Source: Kalaharituber pfeilii (lineage: Eukaryota > Ascomycota > Pezizomycetes > Pezizales > Pezizaceae). From it: a stretch of DNA of 64,000 bases. Below the pieces are notes generated by a model. It searched no databases. It was not told the DNA's origin and was given only the letters and a program-made list of their open reading frames with translations. A program made the position numbers and the translations under genes. Location: positions 1 to 64,000 of the forward strand of contig WHUZ01000052.1 in NCBI GenBank assembly GCA_015179045.1, written 5' to 3'. Shown piece by piece: positions 22,501-34,400 of the stretch (position 1 is the first letter of the stretch; each line of letters opens with the position of its first letter).

Positions 22501-24710
22501 TTTAGGCACACAAAGCTGCTGCCAGACGAGGTTCGAGCCAACATCTTGGTATGTACCAACAACCAAACTCTTGTCCTCTGTGTTGCATCATTCAGATATT
22601 GAGTTAATACCTGCGTCGCGAAAAAGACCATGCTGCAGGTCACGGGATTGGCATGTTCTTTAGACAGGCTGTACTACTATCGCAAACTAGCAGAGCCGGA
22701 GTCAAAAGTTTACAAACCAAACAGTAGGTCCATACCTGATACATCCGTCTGGCAAATAACTAATCTGATGCAGAGCGTTATTTTCTTGAGAAATTGCTCA
22801 GAGAGCTCACTTTCATATCCCCATTGTTGAACGACGGTCCAGCACAAGAGGAAGTTTGGAATATGATATTAGCCAAGGAAGGGGAATGGCTTCACGTACG
22901 AGATGGACTCGAATCGTTATTCTTTCACCGTTTGAGAGATCGGCCAGAGGAATGGCAGAAGAGAGGAACTATCTCAGCACTGCTAGAAGAGTGGAGTTTT
23001 GCAAGCAAATTAGGTTGGCTCGGATGACAAGTTCTGTGCAACGGAGCAAGCTAATAGTCATGATCTCTAGGTGTAATGCGAAGATTCCTGGAGTTCCTGC
23101 AATGGCGGGTACGTGCTATCAGCTCCCGCAACTTTCTTGCGGACTGCGAGAGTCTCCAACCTTATGCAGTTTCAAACCTCTGCACTGCGGAAATGGTAGT
23201 TCAAAGTCTACCCGCACTTTCAGTAAAGTCTTTGCTGATTGTCAAATATCTAGATTCGCCGCATACTGTGTGTAACAGAGTATATCACGTCCAGAGACTT
23301 TTCCGAGCTACGATCTTTCCATGCAGTCCTTTCTTTGTTTGAAATGCTTAGTTTAGAGCTGGTAACGTTCATTATAGACCTCACAAACAATAGTTCCATG
23401 CTAATTGTTCTCTGGCCAGTTAAATCGGTCGACAAGACTGGAACTCCTTGTGCCAAAGTCTAGGAAGCACTTTATTCGAGATTTATCAAACACCCCTTCC
23501 CCAACCGAGGGAGAAAGATATGCCCTAGACAATTGCTTGGTGCGAGTTCTGCGAATGCTTTGTGAACATCTACTATATTTTGCAGATGAATACTGGAGAC
23601 TCCAATCCCAGAGAGAGTATGGAAACCGCATTAACCTGGAATCGCTGAGCCCAGAGGCCCTCTTCGAAGCATGTGGGTCGAGGCTCAGAGATGGAAACAG
23701 GTATATGATACGGCGGGGGCTAGATCACCTTGCCCTGTGTGTGATAAACATGGGTCTTGACCGAATACCACCATCGGGCTATAATGAGTTACGGATGCAA
23801 ATTTTCCAGGTTGGTAATAATTAGCACTTTGGCTTCCTGCTTCCTTGTCCTAATTTCTGCAATCCTTTTCTAGGTCTACCAGCGCTGGGAATTTTTGAAA
23901 CCTCCAACGATTGTTAACTGGACCAAAGCGTCCACGCCTGGTCTGTTGGCTTATGAGCTGGTTGAGGCTTACAGAAAATATAACAAAGATGTTTTAGTAA
24001 TTCTGGAGGGCTCCAAAACTGGTCTCAAACGAACTTCTCGTTTCCAATTCCTGATTGCTCGCGGCATTCAAGTGCTATCTCGGGAACAACTAGTTGCGCC
24101 GCAGCATTCCACGTCGCAAACTCAACGTCCGGAAAGCACCCAGGGATCTGATCAAACTCAAGAAGAAAGAGCCGCAACGACAATAGCCCGGTTTTGGAAA
24201 CGTTGTGCAATAATGCTCCAGACGCGAAAGGAAAGGACGATAGCAAGAGCAAAAAAATTGGCCAGCGGGCCACAAGGAGAAGCCGAGGTCATCATCGACG
24301 ACATTATTGCGCACGGGTTGAGACCGCGGTATTGGTACCAGAGGTGTATCCTGGAAGCAAGGGGACTACAGCTGGTCAAAGGAATTATCGAGTTGGGGCA
24401 ATTGGTAGACACTACGCATGAATTGGCAATGACAGTGTTGACCGGATCCACGCCGGGTGGTAAGTTGAGCACCATGTTTGTGGAAGAAGTGAACGATTTT
24501 ATTGGGCTTCTGGATAAAAGGAGGCGCTATATCGAGAAGACGAAGGCAAGCTTTACTCAATCCGAGGCGTGGAACTTGTTAGAAATGGCCCCTAAAAAAC
24601 TAGAAGAGAAAATTTCGACGGCTTTCCAAACTCTGGGACAATTCGAAAAAGAGGTCGAAAAGTGGAAAACACAGATTCAGGACGGAATAGCGGAGGGAGA
24701 GGAGTGGTAA
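16591..24710 (+). pseudogene. TRANK1-like UvrD/SF1 helicase, left copy, with an exon-1 frameshift
   Basis: A multi-exon gene starting at ATG 16591 (MDLFFGNRY) and ending TAA at 24708-24710. SF1 motifs in order: Walker A GRSGTGKTT (18584-18610); motif II VDEVQDN formed by splicing 19482 to 19534; motif III AGDTAQ after splicing 19608 to 19712; NYRSHQGILSL near 19857; QSKGLEF near 20297; and YVAVTRARNNLW near 20540. A region of TPR-like helices follows (about 21044-21320), and one IQ-like segment AATTIARFWKR lies in the last exon (23895-24710). Introns are short (about 50-100 nt). Compared with the right copy, one extra base in an A-rich stretch near 17010-17018 shifts exon 1 (CGCAACAAAAATCTCC against CGCACAAAATTCTCC). 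All helicase motifs are kept. I called it a pseudogene because of the frameshift; a sequencing error is the alternative. Confidence 0.8.
18584..18610 (+). other. Walker A (motif I) of the left helicase copy
   Basis: Encodes GRSGTGKTT, the ATP-binding P-loop. Its equivalent in the right copy is 34973-34947 with the same residues. Confidence 0.85.
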
Positions 24711-24721
24711 ACGTTGTTTGC

Positions 24722-24731
<10 letters not shown>

Positions 24732-24752
<21 letters not shown>

Positions 24753-24794
24753 TAATTTTTATTGGTCGCGTGCCGCCCGTGGGGTTATAGCGAT
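24732..24794 (-). mobile_element. 63-bp family-1 LINE tail insertion just past the left helicase stop
   Basis: T-run followed by the reverse complement of the family-1 tail, flanked by GCATATCTATTT (24720-24731 and 24795-24806). The right arm has the empty site near 28455-28470. Confidence 0.9.
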
Positions 24795-25278
24795 GCATAT
24801 CTATTTAGTATAGGTTTATGTTGAAATTAGGCTATGTACACCCGAGTTGTCATCCGCCACCGTGTGTACATTCTTTTCTATTGGCACTCTTTCAGTTCGT
24901 TTCTCGTACGTTTTATGGCTTGAAGGCAAATCTGTGCTATCTTCAGTTTCCACTCACTGAATCTCCCTTCTACACTTGGGATTCTTGTCGCCTATCATTA
25001 TTCATGTATATAAGTCAGAGTCTCTTGCGACCGTTCAGTGTGTATGCGAAATTACATTGATACGTAATTATCTACAGTTTAGCTTTCTATATCATACATA
25101 GTGCAGATATGTAATTGAAGTTATAGTGAGATTACGAAGCTCTGCGCAATGACGTTGATGAAACAAAAGCCTTTGATATCACCATGGCACGTGTACGTCA
25201 CCCATAGTAGCAGTACATCTCGAGCTCAGGCCACTCGATTCTGCATTCTCGATTCACCGCAAACCTACGTCACTAGTT

Positions 25279-25540
25279 GTTGTGGTGGTAACCACGTTAC
25301 CGTTGGAAAGAATAAGGCCAAACACGGCCCGGAGCGGTACTCCTCGGTAAGGCCATGAGATACATACATATGATGAGGAAGAGAGTTACATTTAAGAAGC
25401 GAGATGTGGATGGAAGGCGAAGGTGATCTTTAAAATGTATGTAGATAGGACTGTATGGGCGAGGGGACACGCACGGAGAGAAGACAATTGAAGACCCCTT
25501 TCTTGACATTTGATCCTTGAGACCGCCCTTGAGACTTCGT
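25279..25540 (+). repeat. Dispersed repeat R, left-arm copy (truncated)
   Basis: Starts GTGGTGGTAACCACG and ends at GAGACTTCGT, where the ORF1-only element begins. It matches 27977-27714 in the right arm and 47300-47600 in the right flank. The complete copies continue with CCGCCAGCTCTAGATACCGG. Confidence 0.7.
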
Positions 25541-26524
25541 TTTCGATCTGGGCAAAATCGCCGCATCGCTTGGGAGGTACTACTCGGACCACGGCCAGCA
25601 CCCAACGGAGGGTTCAGGCACCAAGGAAAGCTGCCAAGCCAAGTCGCAGCTTTCAAGCGCCATCTCAGAGACAAAGCACCAGAACCGTCGACCTCCAGAC
25701 GTAACCCTAACCTCCAGACGTACATCCCAGCCGGCGGAACCACCACCACCGCCACCACCACCACAGACATTCAGCCCCATACACAATATACACTCGGAAG
25801 CGCCGACCCCCACCCCGGGGCACACCACAAAGACGAACACCCGGAAGCGCAAGGGCAAGACGCCATCGGCACAAGACCCATACGCCCTGAAGCGCCAGCT
25901 GAGCGACAAGGAAGCCGAGAGAATTGTCGCTGCGGCACAGACACCGGCAGGCAGTGCGCCCGCCACCGCCCAGAACACTCAAACCACACCAGAACCTGAC
26001 CCACGACCCCGGACCCCCCTCCCACGTCCCAAAGCCAGATTCCAGCCCCCGATCCGCCCTGAAAGCCCCACCGCGAGACAAGGCATTGTCGTACACGGCA
26101 TAGCCCTGAGGAAAGACTTGGGGAATGTTCAAAGATGGTTGGAGGCGTCCAACAAAGACATAGGCAAGATAACCGGGATCAGATGGCTACGTAAGAAGAC
26201 AATCCTACTCGAGGAGGGCAAGAAGACAAGTTCCGTGGTAGTTTACCTGGAGACACCAACGGAAATCGGGAAAGTCAGACTCGGAGGAAGGTGGTTGAAG
26301 ACCAACGTGTATGAGACAGACAGGGGAAGGAAGTAGGAAGGTCACAGACACGACTCTGGGTGTGTTTAGCTACCCGCATCACGAAGGACACGCGGGCAAT
26401 ACATGTATTTAGTGTTTAGTTTGGTTTTTTCTTTTCTTTCTTCTTTTAGTTAACTTATACCTCGCCATAGCCCATAGGGCGGCATGCGAGTAATGATATA
26501 AAAAAAAAAAAAAAAAAAAAAAAA
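25541..26524 (+). mobile_element. ORF1-only LINE derivative, copy C (5'-truncated)
   Basis: Open coding sequence from 25542 to the stop at 26334-26336, then the family 3' UTR (stem 26373-26396), the hairpin GCCATAGCCCATAGGGCGGC at 26464-26483 and poly(A) to 26524. It truncates repeat R and marks the inner end of the left arm. Confidence 0.8.
25542..26336 (+). CDS. ORF1-like protein of copy C, 5'-truncated
   Basis: An open frame of 264 codons with no ATG in its first part because the element is truncated. It starts FDLGKIAASLGRYYSDHGQH, which matches the ORF1 N-terminal region on the minus strand at 27270-27190. A run of eight prolines and the Lys/Arg-rich TNTRKRKGKTPS follow, then the conserved block RQGIVVHGIALRKDLGNVQR to ETDRGRK and TAG. 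Ending at the same residue as copies B, D and 50128-50395 shows that the early stop is a family trait. Confidence 0.7.
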   Translation, partial: FDLGKIAASLGRYYSDHGQHPTEGSGTKESCQAKSQLSSAISETKHQNRRPPDVTLTSRRTSQPAEPPPPPPPPQTFSPIHNIHSEAPTPTPGHTTKTNTRKRKGKTPSAQDPYALKRQLSDKEAERIVAAAQTPAGSAPATAQNTQTTPEPDPRPRTPLPRPKARFQPPIRPESPTARQGIVVHGIALRKDLGNVQRWLEASNKDIGKITGIRWLRKKTILLEEGKKTSSVVVYLETPTEIGKVRLGGRWLKTNVYETDRGRK

Positions 26525-26999
26525 GACGTACATCCCAAGCCGCCACTAAACCTACCCCGACAACACCTGACGTCCCCACCAAATCTGGCATCGTTGTGCA
26601 TGGCATAGCCCTGAGGAAGAATTTGGACAACGTGCGACGATGGCTGACCGCAGACAACAAAGACCTGAAGAAGATTGTCGGGATCAGATGGTTGAGGAAG
26701 AAAGACACACTTATCGGAGAAGGAAAAAAGACAAGCTCCATAGTGGTATACTTGGAAGAGCAACAGGATATTGACAAGGTACGACTTGGAGGAAGATGGC
26801 TCAAGGCGAGCCAGTACGAGGCGGAAAGAGGACGGAGATGAGACAGACCGCTGGCCGATCCCCCCGCAACACAATGGAAACCGCGGGCATCATGTGTTTA
26901 GACGTTAGTTAGCTTATCTTTTCTTTTAATAAACCCTCGCCATAGCCCGAAGGGCGGCATGCGAGTACTATATAAAAAAAAAAAAAAAAAAAAAAAAAA
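26525..26999 (+). mobile_element. ORF1-only LINE derivative, copy D (5'-truncated)
   Basis: Begins GACGTACATCCCAAGC straight after the poly(A) of copy C. It encodes SGIVVHGIALRKNLDNVRRW to RGRR and TGA at 26839-26841. The stem CCCGC/GCGGG (26863-26887), the hairpin with loop variant GCCCGAAGGGC and poly(A) follow. It is more diverged from B and C than they are from each other. Confidence 0.8.
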
Positions 27000-27480
27000 G
27001 ACCGTCGGGCCGAGGGGCGTCGTTTCCTGTTGTCTGCTTTTCGATGCGATGTCTGGCGGTCGAGATATTGCCTCGGTCACGTGACTCTAGACGTGGCCGA
27101 GGAGGTTATAGAAGTGTGTGGGCGGGCGGGTGTGGATCTGTCTGTATACTCAACCTGCCCCATGCATTGTCTTCGAAGCGTATGCTTAGGATCGAACCCT
27201 CCGTTGGGTGCTGGCCGTGGTCCGAGTAGTACCTCCCAAGCGATGCGGCGATTTTGCCCAGATCGAATTTATGGTCTTGTAACTCCTCGTCTAAGACTTC
27301 CCAGTCCGGGAGCGGGGGGAAAGGCGGCGGGGGCCCTCTCCGTGTCTTCTTGCTTCTGGGCATTTTCTTATTGGGTGGTGGCGCCGGTTAAGTACCCTAT
27401 GTATGACGGCTGCTCATCTTGGTTGTAGGGAATATTCAGGGTCCCCTTCTTTCATACGCTTCATTTTCGTCCTGCCCCTT
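27000..27480 (-). mobile_element. 5' part of an ORF1 LINE element in inverse orientation (copy E)
   Basis: ATG at 27363 (minus) opens MPRSKKTRR, then FDLGKIAASLGRYYSDHGQH and ILSIRFEDNA, ending at a stop near 27106. It holds only the N-terminal part of ORF1, abutting the poly(A) of copy D. The segment 27198-27266 is an inverted copy of 25543-25612, so the spacer of the big palindrome contains its own smaller inverted repeat. Confidence 0.6.
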
Positions 27481-27647
27481 CATGATCAGCCACCACTTCC
27501 CAACTGACGGTTGCCAAAATTCACGTCCTCACAGTGCGAGTATAGACGGCCAACATAGCGGCCGCTAGTGAACACCAGTCTTCTCTTTATTTGTTCTTTA
27601 CTTCGATCACTGACAGAGCGGGGTGTAATACACATTGTAGCTATCTC

Positions 27648-27977
27648 ACAATGTGATGACGGCTCAACAGCATCCACTATTTCGCACGGGGTACCGGTAT
27701 CTAGAGCTGGCGGAACGAAGTCTCAAGGGCGGTCTCAAGGATCAAATGTCAAGAAAGGGGTCTTCAATTGTCTTCTCTCCGTGCGTGTCCCCTCGCCCAT
27801 ACAGTCCTATCTACATACATTTTAAAGATCACCTTCGCCTTCCATCCACATCTCGCTTCTTAAATGTAACTCTCTTCCTCATCATATGTATGTATCTCAT
27901 GGCCTTACCGAGGAGTACCGCTCCGGGCCGTGTTTGGCCTTATTCTTTCCAACGGTAACGTGGTTACCACCACAACA
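27648..27977 (-). repeat. Dispersed repeat R, right-arm copy (complete)
   Basis: On the minus strand it runs from TGTTGTGGTGGTAACCACG to CCGTCATCACA. TG...CA ends and a length of about 330 bp would suit a solo LTR, but no clear target duplication is visible. A third copy is at about 47297-47655. Confidence 0.5.
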
Positions 27978-28476
27978 ACTAGTGAGGTAGGTTTGCGGTG
28001 AATCGAGAATGCAGAATCGAGCGGCCTGAGCTCGAGATGTACTGCTACTATGGGTGACTTGCACGTGCCATGGTGATATCAAAGGCTTTTGTTTCATCAA
28101 CGTCATTGCGCAGAGCTTCGTAATCTCACTATAACTTCAATTACATATCTGCACTATGTATCATATAGAAAGCTAAACTGTAGAAAACAGTCGATAATTA
28201 CGTATCAATGTAATTTCGCATACAAACTGAACGGTCGCAAGAGACTCTGACTTATATACATGAATAATGATAGGCGACAAGAATCCCAAGTGTAGAAGGG
28301 AGATTCAGTGAGTAGAAACTGAAGATAGCATAGATTTGCCTTCAAGCCATAAAACGTACGAGAAACGAACTGAAAGAGTGCCAATAGAAAAGAATGTACA
28401 CACGGTGGCGGATGACAACTCGGGTGTACATAGCCAAATAACATAAACCTATACTAAATAGATATGCAAGCAACGT

Positions 28477-31400
28477 TTACAACTCCTCTCCCTCCGCCAT
28501 TCCGTCCAGAATCCGCGTTTTCCACTTTTCTACCTCTTTTTCATATTGTCCTAGAGTTTGGAAAGCCGTCGAAATTTTCTTTTCTAGTGTTTCAGGGGCC
28601 ATTTCTAACAGGTTCTGCTCATCGGATTGAGTAAAGATTGCCTTCGTCTTCTCGATATAGCGCTTCCTTTTATCCAGAACCCCAATAACTTGTTCCACAA
28701 ACAGGGTGCTCAACTTACCACCCCGCATGGATCCGGTCAACACCGTCATTGCCAATTCATGCGTAGTGTCTACCAATTGCCCCAACTCGATAATTCCTTT
28801 GACCAGCTGTAGTCCCCTTGTTTCCAGGATACACCTTTGGTACCAATACCGCGGTCTCAACCCGTGCGCAATAATGTCGTCGATGATGACCTCGGCTTCT
28901 CCTTGTGGCCCGCTGGCCAATTTTTTTGCTCTTGCTATCGTCCCTTCCTTTCGCATCTGGAGCATTATTGCACCACGTTTCCAAAACCGGGCTATTGTCG
29001 TTGCGGCTCTTTCTTCTCGAGTTTGAATTGCACGTTTCCAAAACCGGGCTATTATCGTTGCGGCTCTTTCTTCTCGAGTTTGATCAATGACCTCGGCTTC
29101 TCCTTGTGGCCCGCTCGCCAATTTTTTTGCTCTTGCTATCGTCCTTTCCTTTCGCGTCTGGAGCATTATTGCACAACGTTTCCAAAACCGGGCTATTATC
29201 GTTGCGGCTCTTTCTTCTCGAGTTTGAATTGCACGTTTCCAAAACCGGGCTATTATCGTTGTGGCTCTTTCTTCTCGAGTTTGAATTGCACGTTTCCAAA
29301 ACCGGGCTATTATCCTTGCGGCTCTTTCTTCTCGAGTTTGAATTGCACAACGTTTCCAAGACCGGGCTATTGTCGTTGCGGCTCTTTCTTCTCGAGTTTG
29401 ATCAGATCCCTGGGCGTTTTCCGGACGTTGCGTATGCGACGTGGAATACTGCGGTGCAACTAGTTGTTCCCGAGATAGCACTTGAATGCCGCGAGCAATC
29501 AGGAATTGGAAACGAGAAGATCGGTTTCGACCGGTTTTGGAGCCCTCCAGAATTACTAAAACATCTTTGTTATATTTTCTGTAAGCCTCAACCAGCTCAT
29601 AAGCCAACAGACCAGGCGTGGACGCTTTGGTCCAGTTAACAATCGTTGGAGGTTTTAAAAATTCCCAGCGCTGGTAGACCTAGAAAAGGATTGCAGAAAT
29701 TAGGACAATGAAGCAGGAAGCCAAAGTGCTAGTTATTACCAACCTGGAAAATTTGCATCCGTAACTCATTGTAGCCCGATGGTGGTGTTCGGTCAAGACC
29801 CATGTTTATCATACACAGGGCCAGGTGGTCCAGCCCCCGCCGTATCATATACCTGTTTCCATCCCTGAGACTCAACCCACATGCTGCGAAGAGGGCCTCT
29901 GGGCTCAGCGATTCCAGGTTAATGCGGCTGCCACACCCTCTCTGGGATTGAAGTCTCCAGTATTCATCTGCAAAATATAGTAGATGTTCACAAAGCATTC
30001 GCAGAATTCGCACCAAGCAACTGTCTAGGGCATATCTCTCTCCCTTGGTTGGGAGAGTGGTGTTTGACAAATCTCGAATAAAGTGGTGCCTAGACTTTGG
30101 CACAAGGAGTTCCAGTCTTGTTGATCGATTCAACTGGCCAGAGAACAATTAGCATGGAACTAATGTTTGTGAGGTGCATAATGAATGTTACCAGCTCTAG
30201 GCTAAGCATTTCAAACAAAGTAAGGACTGCATGGAAAGATCGTAGCTCGGAAAAGTCTCTGGACGTGATATACTCTGTTACACACAGTATGCGGCGAATC
30301 TAGATATTTGACAATCAGCAAGGACTTTACTGAAAGTGCGGGTAGACTTTGAACTACCATTTCCGCAGTGGAGAGGTTTGAAACTGTATAAGGTTGGAGA
30401 CTCTCGCAGTCTGCAAGAAAGTTGCGGGAGCTGATAGCACGTACCCGCCGTTGCAGGAACTCCAGGAATCTTCGCATTATACCTAGAGATCATGACTATT
30501 AGCTTGCTCCGTTGCACAGAACTTGTCATCCGAGCCAACCTAATTTGCTTGCAAAACTCCACTCTTCTAGCAGTGCTGAGATAGTTCCTCTCTTCTGCCA
30601 TTCCTCTGGCCGACCTTTCAAACGGTGAAAGAATAACGATTCGAGTCCATCTCGTACGTGAAACCATTGCCCTTCCTTGGCTAATATCATATTCCAAACT
30701 TCCTCTTGTGCTGGACCGTCGTTCAACAATGGGGATATGAAAGTGAGCTCTCTGAGCAATTTCTCAAGAAAATAATGCTCTGCATCAGATTAGTTAGTTG
30801 CCAGGTGGATGTATCAGGTATGGACCTACTGTTTGGTTTGTAAACTTTCGACTCCAGCTCTGCTAGTTTGCGATAGTAGTACAGCCTGTCTAAAGAACAT
30901 GCCAATCCCGTGACCTGCAGCATGGTCTTTTTCGCGACGCAGGTATTAACTCAATATCTAAATGATGCAACACAGAGGACAAGAGCTTGGTTGTTGGTAC
31001 ATACCAAGATGTTGGCTCGCACCTCGTCTGGCAGCAGCTTTGTGTGCCTAAATTTGCATTCCATACCGTATCGATGACATTCGCCTGTAAGACTTAATAG
31101 TCAGTCCCTCACAGCAAGGTCCGACGTGAATTATACCTTGCAGAAATTGAAAACAGGGACTCTTTTCCTTTTTCAACTCCCGTAGTCGCGTCAGGACTGA
31201 GGTGACCGTTGGCGCTACAAGGCTTATCAGCCAGTCACTGAAAGTTTCCTGAACCCGCACAAGTGTTGTGCCGATATATCCTTCCGTGTGTAGTTCCGTT
31301 GAATTAGAAGCAGCCAAACTCAAACGTGGGAATAGAGGAGACCAGTTGAGTACAATAGCTTCATTTTGCAGGTTAGGTATCAACAGTGCACCGATACCGG

Positions 31401-34400
31401 CCAGTAGAGTTGGAGGAAGGGCCGCTTTCGCGAGGAGGTCTCCAGCAAGTATGGCAAATCTTGAAAGAGTCGCAACAGGCAATTCAGCAGCTTCGTTGAC
31501 CTGATCAATGGCATCATGCAGATTGCCCAGATGTACCAGTTCCTTGCAAATACAGGCCATCAGCGGATCATAGAGGGTCCTTGAAAAGAGAAGGGAAATC
31601 TTACAACGAGGTCTAGAAAATCGTTCCCGAACTCCTGGAAGAAATTTCCAGAATGTTGATCTGGCATTGGCCTCGGTAACACCAAAAGCTTTCCCCTTTG
31701 GTGTATCGAGCCCAGAAGTTGTTCCCATCCCACTTGCACTTCACGTAGTACAGGTCCTGTAGCTTTCCCTATATTTATCGCACTAGCGCTAAAATGTGCA
31801 TCCTTGAGACCCACTGAAGACCACGCAGATTGCGCCATCCATCCATTGCATAAGATCAGCATATCATTCACGGGGATAGAGAACTCGAGTCCAATCAAGG
31901 CCTGCGGTTCCTCCGCTAGCTGAATGGCAAAGTCAAACATGCCATGATCCAGAGAAACTTTGAAGGCATCGTAATACTTCATTTTCTTCTTATAAAAAGC
32001 CAGCAAATCGTCCGTCCGATCAAACCTTTTATAGAATTCTTCTTTTTCTTTACTATCTCCCAAAGTATCAATTGCGGAAGGGAGGAGAACTTCCGAAAGG
32101 TCCCCACGTTGTAGTAGGATGTTTATCAGCGCGGAGTATTGTTTCTGGACATCTACGCTAATATGGTTATGGTGCCTGTATCGCGTTGTATTAATAGCTG
32201 AGATGTATATCAAGAGATGAGCGGGGATGACACACTGATTCAGATAGGCAATTAATTCAGCGAAGTGTTCACCTCTGCGATAAGCTATGACAGCATTGTC
32301 GTATTGCTTGGCCATGTGGTAACAGTTTGCCGCTTTCGGGAATTCACCAGCCCTCTCATACCATATACCGGCTTTGCCGTAGTCGACAGCCTCCAATACC
32401 TCTGCGGCTTTGATGTAATTTCCAACGGCGGCATATGTCTCGACAGCTTTTTGCATAAAAGATGCATCTTCGAATAGCTTTGCTGCGTTCAGAAACAAAT
32501 CAATCGCCTGTGGACTCAGTTCATTCGACTGGCCAACATCGAGCCCGCTCGCCTCCTCGTACAATAAGTACGCATTAGCTAAATCTTGCCCCTGTTGATG
32601 TTGCGCCCTGCGAAAACTGAGTAGAGCCTAGTCATGATAATCATTGATAAGCAAATTAGCTACCTGTTGCATAATAGGGGCGAAGGGGTTGTGCTAACAT
32701 CCTCATATAAACCCTCATGGAGTAACAGTTCACCACGTTCTTTCCAAGCCTTTGCATCAGTAGACTTGCCAGGCTTAATAATATTTCTGGCCTCATGCTC
32801 GCCCTATCATAAATATCATTGACTTAGCCCTTGTCCTCCAAGATCATTGTAGAAATGATACTAACCTCAAGGCTGTTGTGCACAACAGATATCAGTGGCT
32901 CTTTCAATTCTGCGACCCTGGTCCACAACTTTATTATGTTTTGGACCGATCCTGGGTCACTCTCCACCATCCACAGATTGTTCCTCGCACGAGTGACCGC
33001 TACGTATAGATGCTTCAGCTCCGTACATAGTCCCTGATTGGTGTTAGCTAATGCGCTCACGTTCATCTCATGCCTATTACGTACCCCGTACTTTCGATTA
33101 TCCAACCACTCCGATGCTCGCTTGTCCAAAAGTGAATTCAAGACCGGCATGCCTATATTAGTCCACATAGAATCACTGAAAAAATTGTATAGGATCACAT
33201 CATCGAATTCAAGGACTTTACTTTGAGAGATGGTCAATATCAATGGCAACTTAAGTTCCTTCCTCAATTTCTGCTTTGCAACATCATCCCGGACGATAAT
33301 AACTTGCTCTGCCCCAAAGCACGCCGGACCAGCCTCAGTTCCAGCTGTCCCTGCGCTAGCTCGTGCAAGGATGGTATAATCGAAACCAACTGTAGACACA
33401 TTAGTTATCCTTTGCTAAAGCACCGCAGGGCCCTGCCTTGGCGAACAGCTGCATGCGGGGTCACGTGAAATAAAAAAAAAAAAAAAAAAGGCACCGCAGG
33501 GTGGGAGTTTTTGGAATGTAACATACCAAACATTGTTGGCTTTGTTCCTGGATAAGTTCCAACTTCGCATGGAAGAATATCAATTTGTGCAGGGAAACCT
33601 GTTACCAACAATGGATCAGGTATGAGGAGTATATCCAACTAGAGGTTCTGAAAGCTCTCGCCTCACTTACCATTATACAGCATTTGCAGAATGTCAGCTG
33701 CCAAAGACAGAATTCCTTGATGAGATCTGTAATTCTTGGCTAATAGGAAAAGTTCAGGCCTTGCCCAAGAAATTTGCCTGGCCTCGTTGGCCATTGCAAT
33801 AAAGCGCTCATAAAATCGTGCCTTGGCATCTTGAAACCGAAAAGTATTATCTCTAGAAATGCATTGTGCAGTGTCTCCGGCTATCGAAGTATTAGCAATC
33901 TGAATATTCCTGAGAACCGAAGTCTGCTCGCTAGAGTCCTAGAGCGGCAAGAGCGCAATATTATATACACAGATAAAGATAAAAATGTGGTACTTACCAA
34001 AATGTATTCCATGTGGGTTACGGACCAGTGTAAGCAGAAGATCTATCTCCAGCAATTTATTGTCGTGTACCTCTGTATTCTTTGTTAGTTACTTACACCA
34101 CGCAGGCATAAATGTTGACAAACCATTAACGTAAACCTCATCAAATAGGCTTTGAACGCTCCTCTTCAAATTCTGATCCTCCTCCAATGATCTCCAGAGG
34201 GAGATCACCCTATCGATGTCATCTCGATCACCTAATGAGCACTTCTTTCGTTCATAGTTCTGATAGATGTTATAAATTGTGCTCCTCACATCGACGAAGT
34301 TGGGCGCCTTCCGGGCACTTAGTTCCAGATACTCTTTCTTTGACAGTGGTTGAAAGTTTCGTTCAGGAGATGTAGATCCTTTAATTACTCCCAGGATTTC

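Larger units (their letters stand above)
3506..25540 (+). repeat. Left arm of the large inverted duplication
   Basis: This pairs in opposite orientation with 27714-45134. Landmarks match in order: pogo fragment (3506-3813 with 44830-45134), 12330-12520 with 44640-44830, 12560-13230 with 43640-44580, 14100-14920 with 41130-43630 and 38270-38450, 15380-16090 with 37600-38240, the helicase gene (16591-24710 with 36922-28477), and the distal segment up to 25540. Large left-only blocks (3814-12324, 13232-14095, 14926-15377, 24732-24794) are insertions. The arms differ by many substitutions and small indels, which argues against an assembly artefact. Confidence 0.9.

Noticed and set aside
26455..27080. 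Minus-strand proteins containing poly-Phe
   Set aside because: Read-through of LINE poly(A) tracts on the opposite strand.
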